Positions 7,618-10,136 of a stretch of 10,136 bases of DNA are shown one piece after another. This DNA is from Amoebophrya sp. AT5.2 (Eukaryota; Sar; Dinophyceae; Syndiniales; Amoebophryaceae), in assembly GCA_005223375.1 (NCBI GenBank), contig RXOD01006506.1, positions 1 through 10,136 on the forward strand, read 5' to 3'. Within the stretch, counting starts at the first letter, position 1; each line of letters begins with the position of its first letter. A program made the position numbers and the translations under genes. Below the pieces are notes generated by a model. It did not search any database. It was not told the origin of the DNA and saw only the letters and a list, made by a program, of their open reading frames with translations.

Positions 7618-9719
7618 TTAATCATGGTTGGTCATTCTTTCCACGCCCCCCAGCACTGGATTCGCGATGATGCACGTTCCCGGGTGGTTTCCCGCCCTGC
7701 ACGAGTCGCATTCGATTTTTTGTTTGATTCCCAGCTCCGTCCCCGCCTCGCACAGAGCCATTACCGCGGGACCGGCGCCGGAAAGGTACACGGCCTTCGC
7801 GCCCGCTTTGAGCGCAGAGTCCATAACCCCTTTGAGGTGCGGATGAATCGTCGCCCCACGAATGTCCTGGTGTATGCCGTCCTCCACACCCAGACGAAGG
7901 AGCTGTGGTGGATGATGTGTTTGTTAAATTTCACATTGATTGTTCCTGTGCGAACGCAACCTATTTTGAAGATGTTGGCCATGACGATGACATGAATGAT
8001 GTTGATCGATCCGAGCAGGACTTTCGTCTACATTTCAAATCGATTCCCCGAGCCGCGTCGATCGGCAGTGTGGGCTTCCGAAGAGATGAAATACCTCCAA
8101 ATTCCCAGTCGCCATCGCGTTTATCAGAAAGGCAGCACGGCTGATGTTGAACACCGCGGTTTTTAACGGCAGCGTGTCCGGTATCAGCCCCCGCGCCATT
8201 TCCGTCTTCGTTTCCTTCGATCTCGTGCGCGTCCGGGACCGCAGGATGTTCATGTTTGCGGGCGGCTGCTTTTCGGCCAAGTTTTCGAAGGAAGAATCCT
8301 CGCCCTCGTCGGAGCAATCCTCAGGAGCCGCTGCCGCTTCAGCGGGTTTGTCTTTATTCATCAGAGACAACGGAGAGGCCGGTGCGCTGGTCGGGGATTT
8401 GACCTCTACGACTTTCTTTGGCTTTGCGTTTCCGGCCGCCACACCGTAGGTGGTCGCGGATGTAATTTCCACCTCCTTTTGGCACGTGCCTCCACTCGCT
8501 TTCAGCAACCCATGCTCCTCCTCGCTTTCAGCAACCCGCCCGTTGTTCGGGATGAAGACCACGCACCGCAAGTTCGCCGGCACGTTCACCGCGCTCGTAA
8601 ACACATTCACCTCCCGGTCCTGCTTCTTGTGCTTCACGTTCTTAGCCCCCTCCTGAGTCTGAGAATATGTTTTAGCATCTTTACCTGCTGCCCCTCCAGA
8701 TGTTGAAGAGGAGCCCAGCAAAGCTAAACCTCCCCCCAACGAGGAGGCAGCTGACGAATACAGCTGCGTCGCGATCTGCATGCCCCCCAGAACGCAGGGC
8801 GCGACGTTGTCTGGATGACCCTCCTCCTTGTTCGCGATGTCGAGGCAGACGGCTCGCACGTTCGGCACCTTGCGCTCGAATCTCTCTAGCAACAGCGCGG
8901 CCATGATCCCCGAAACCAGCGCGGCACTGCTCGACCCAATCCCCTTCCCGCAGGGAATGCGGTTCACCTGGTGGTACTTCAGGGGGGGCGGCGCGGAAAA
9001 TCCCATGTACGCATACGCGATTTCGACACCTGCGGGGATCGACGAAATCGATTAGTTGACTCATTGAAAAGATCGAAATCGATCTACATCGTAGTACCTA
9101 CACACCTACAGTACGTAGTACCTCGGCACACGAAGTTCAGTTCCGGGTCCAGGTCCAGCCCTCCCGGCACGCGCTCTCCCTCGATGGTGATGCTTGTTTT
9201 CCCGTCGCCGGCATGCTCCAGCGTCACCTCGTTCCAGAGATCCAACGCGATCCCCAGACTATCAAACCCCGGCCCCATATTCGCTGACGTCGCCGGCGCT
9301 CGCACCGTCACCTTGTTCGGCGGCCATTTTCCTTTATTCGGCTCATCGGCTTTGCAGACCGCGTCGTTCACTGTGCGTGGATTCACCATTCCCGGCGCCT
9401 CTTCTGCTGCCCCGACGACTGTGGCGCGCCTGGTGTCAGGGGAAAACCTTAACAAGCTTAAACTGGGATCACTCGAGACCGGCGTGACGGTGGCCCGGGT
9501 GCTGCTGCTGAGGCCGCCGATGGAGTGCGGCGTGGAGGAGTTGTCCATACTCGTCGTGTCAAGCAAGGCGACATCGTTTGATTCATCGGATGAGTCCGAC
9601 TCCTCTACTCTATCTTGTTCCAGCTGGATTTTATTCTTGTTGTAGTTCGCCCGCGTGATGCGGTGCGGCCGGTCATTATCGGCGTACGCGTAAATCTCGC
9701 GAGTACTAGAAGTCTCCAT
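7618..9719 (-). CDS. thrB: Homoserine kinase (GHMP kinase family)
   Basis: It phosphorylates L-homoserine with ATP to O-phosphohomoserine, the step before threonine synthase. Exons 9122-9719, 8095-9029 and 7618-7902 splice with exact GT-AG ends and kept frame to 605 residues. The ThrB landmarks appear in order: VTVRAPATSANMGPGFDSLG (137-156), ALDLWNEV, the ATP-binding PCGKGIGSSSAAL (225-237), EEGHPDNVAPCVLGG (268-282), VVFIPNNGR, IPDTLPLKTAVFNISRAAF, VEDGIHQDIR and LSGAGPAVMAL. Bacterial enzymes are about 310 residues; the excess is an acidic, Ser/Thr-rich N-terminus (1-135) and two inserts (about 291-337 and 365-477) of disordered composition. There is no signal peptide from METSSTREIY, so the enzyme is probably cytosolic. 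The frame is open upstream to about 9896 without an ATG. Identity is certain; the exact start is less so. Confidence 0.96.
7903..8094 (-). other. Homoserine kinase intron 2
   Basis: This is a 192-base intron, GGAG|GTATTT to CCACCACAG|CTCC, in phase 0. Joining it restores NAMATGNLE-LLRLGVEDGIHQDIR, which matches the ThrB family across this point and fixes both edges. It has no long direct repeat at its ends, unlike the intron at 1994-2137. It contains one AAATCGAT (8037-8044). Confidence 0.88.
8495..8546 (-). repeat. 26-base tandem duplication within the homoserine kinase coding sequence
   Basis: The 17 bases CTCGCTTTCAGCAACCC occur at 8495-8511 and again at 8521-8537, a period of 26; the other nine bases of each unit have diverged. 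Since 26 is not a multiple of three, the two copies are read in different frames: RVAESE in the first and HGLLKAS in the second (residues 364-378). It lies at the start of the large internal insert. Confidence 0.85.
9030..9121 (-). other. Homoserine kinase intron 1
   Basis: This is a 92-base intron, CCGAG|GTACTA to CCCCGCAG|GTGTCG, splitting a glycine codon after its first base (phase 1). Joining gives NFVCR-G-VEIAYAYMG. AGGT is present at both edges. Inside are GGTACTAC twice near the 5' end and AAATCGAT twice (9045-9052 and 9076-9083), the latter within the near-palindrome GATCGAAATCGATC (9071-9084). Confidence 0.9.
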
Positions 9720-9932
9720 TTTAGAGTATGTAAGTAAATATGTGCGTATGCTCGTATTAAGTAATTTGCGCTCGATGGATTGATTGCGCGACACGCCCCA
9801 GCAGTATGTGTACTTACGGTCTTTGGTTACTTTTACACTTTCTACAGGTTGCTGTTCCGAGAGCCGCGACTGAACAATTTCTAGACTGCTGCACACAGGT
9901 CCGCAACGCGCTCGGTGACTAAAATATGTGCT
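9720..9932. other. Short spacer and 5' UTR of homoserine kinase
   Basis: Only 213 bases separate the right-edge gene's stop from the homoserine kinase ATG. On the minus strand CCTGTGTGCAG (AG at 9890-9889) looks like a splice or trans-splice acceptor, which would give a 5' UTR of about 169 bases. Downstream of it the kinase frame is open but has no ATG before 9719, and GTAAGTAC (about 9816-9823) resembles a donor site. Confidence 0.4.
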
Positions 9933-10008
9933 CTAATGCATGGCGCAGGCATATTGCTTGAGCGAGATGTCCGGTGCGAACAAGAAGAGCTCCTGCACCT
10001 CCGTCGCA
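9933..10008 (-). CDS. Last exon of a gene entering from the right edge (partial)
   Basis: I do not recognise this gene. After a TAG acceptor (ATAATGTAG|TGCGAC) the minus strand reads ATEVQELFLFAPDISLKQYACAMH and then TAG at 9935-9933. The composition and GC content are those of coding sequence and differ sharply from the AT-rich bases just upstream. The exon starts in phase 2. The preceding exon is uncertain: a donor AAACAG|GTGAAT at 10059/10058 would fit, giving KTKNS-ATEVQ, but that frame meets a stop about nine codons further upstream, so any such exon would be tiny or begin at another acceptor (CCATTAG near 10084). Confidence 0.42.
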
Positions 10009-10058
10009 CTACATTATATTAATTAATATAAACAAACAAGTCAAAGAAAAATATTCAC
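10009..10058 (-). other. Possible 50-base AT-rich intron containing a perfect palindrome
   Basis: The minus strand reads CAG|GTGAATATTT and ends ATAATGTAG. It includes the 18-base perfect palindrome TTATATTAATTAATATAA (10014-10031). If it is an intron it is the shortest and the most AT-rich in the window, and it has none of the ATCGATTT motifs seen in the introns of the two genes at 5170-9719. Confidence 0.35.
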
Positions 10059-10136
10059 CTGTTTTTAGTTTTCACCGTAAAAAGCTAATGGAAAAGTAGG
10101 ACAGCACAAGCACTGTTTGTGTTGGTCATGGTGATC

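Noticed and set aside
8971..9645. Plus-strand open frame of 224 codons
   Set aside because: It is antisense to homoserine kinase exon 1 and runs across its intron; the kinase motifs decide the strand.
1..10136. CRISPR array, transposase, integrase or phage genes
   Set aside because: No regularly spaced repeats were found and no recombinase or transposase motif was seen in any frame; the gene structure is eukaryotic.

Overview
The window reads as nuclear DNA of a protist. The genes have spliceosomal introns with GT-AG ends, exons are GC-rich and low-complexity, and spacers are more AT-rich. Every gene I can support lies on the minus strand, head to tail. One-directional gene runs, polypyrimidine-AG sites just upstream of start codons (possible trans-splice acceptors), and introns with short direct and inverted repeats at their ends together suggest a compact dinoflagellate-lineage genome, perhaps a syndinian such as Amoebophrya. 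This assignment is inference; no rRNA, tRNA or spliced-leader RNA gene was seen.

Layout in transcription order (right to left). At 9933-10008 is the probable last exon of a gene that enters from the right edge. At 7618-9719 is a three-exon homoserine kinase (threonine biosynthesis, GHMP kinase fold). It is the one gene identified beyond doubt, and it is enlarged by an N-terminal extension and a roughly 113-residue internal insert. At 6070-7617 is a long spacer with one imperfect tandem repeat. At 5170-6069 is a two-exon gene for a 208-residue protein, possibly axonemal. At 4145-5169 is another spacer. At 3335-4144 is an intronless gene for a 269-residue protein ending in a CX2C-X25-CX2C zinc ribbon. 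After a 657-base spacer, 740-2677 holds a two-exon gene for a 597-residue protein with a signal-peptide-like N-terminus and two copies of a cysteine-containing domain that I do not recognise. At 1-66 is the likely start of a further gene that leaves by the left edge.

The genes do not form an evident pathway; they appear to be unrelated neighbours sharing a transcription direction. The most unusual content is the duplicated cysteine domain and the intron architecture: direct repeats that look like target-site duplications, inverted repeats inside introns, and an 8-mer (AAATCGAT) that I found only inside introns.
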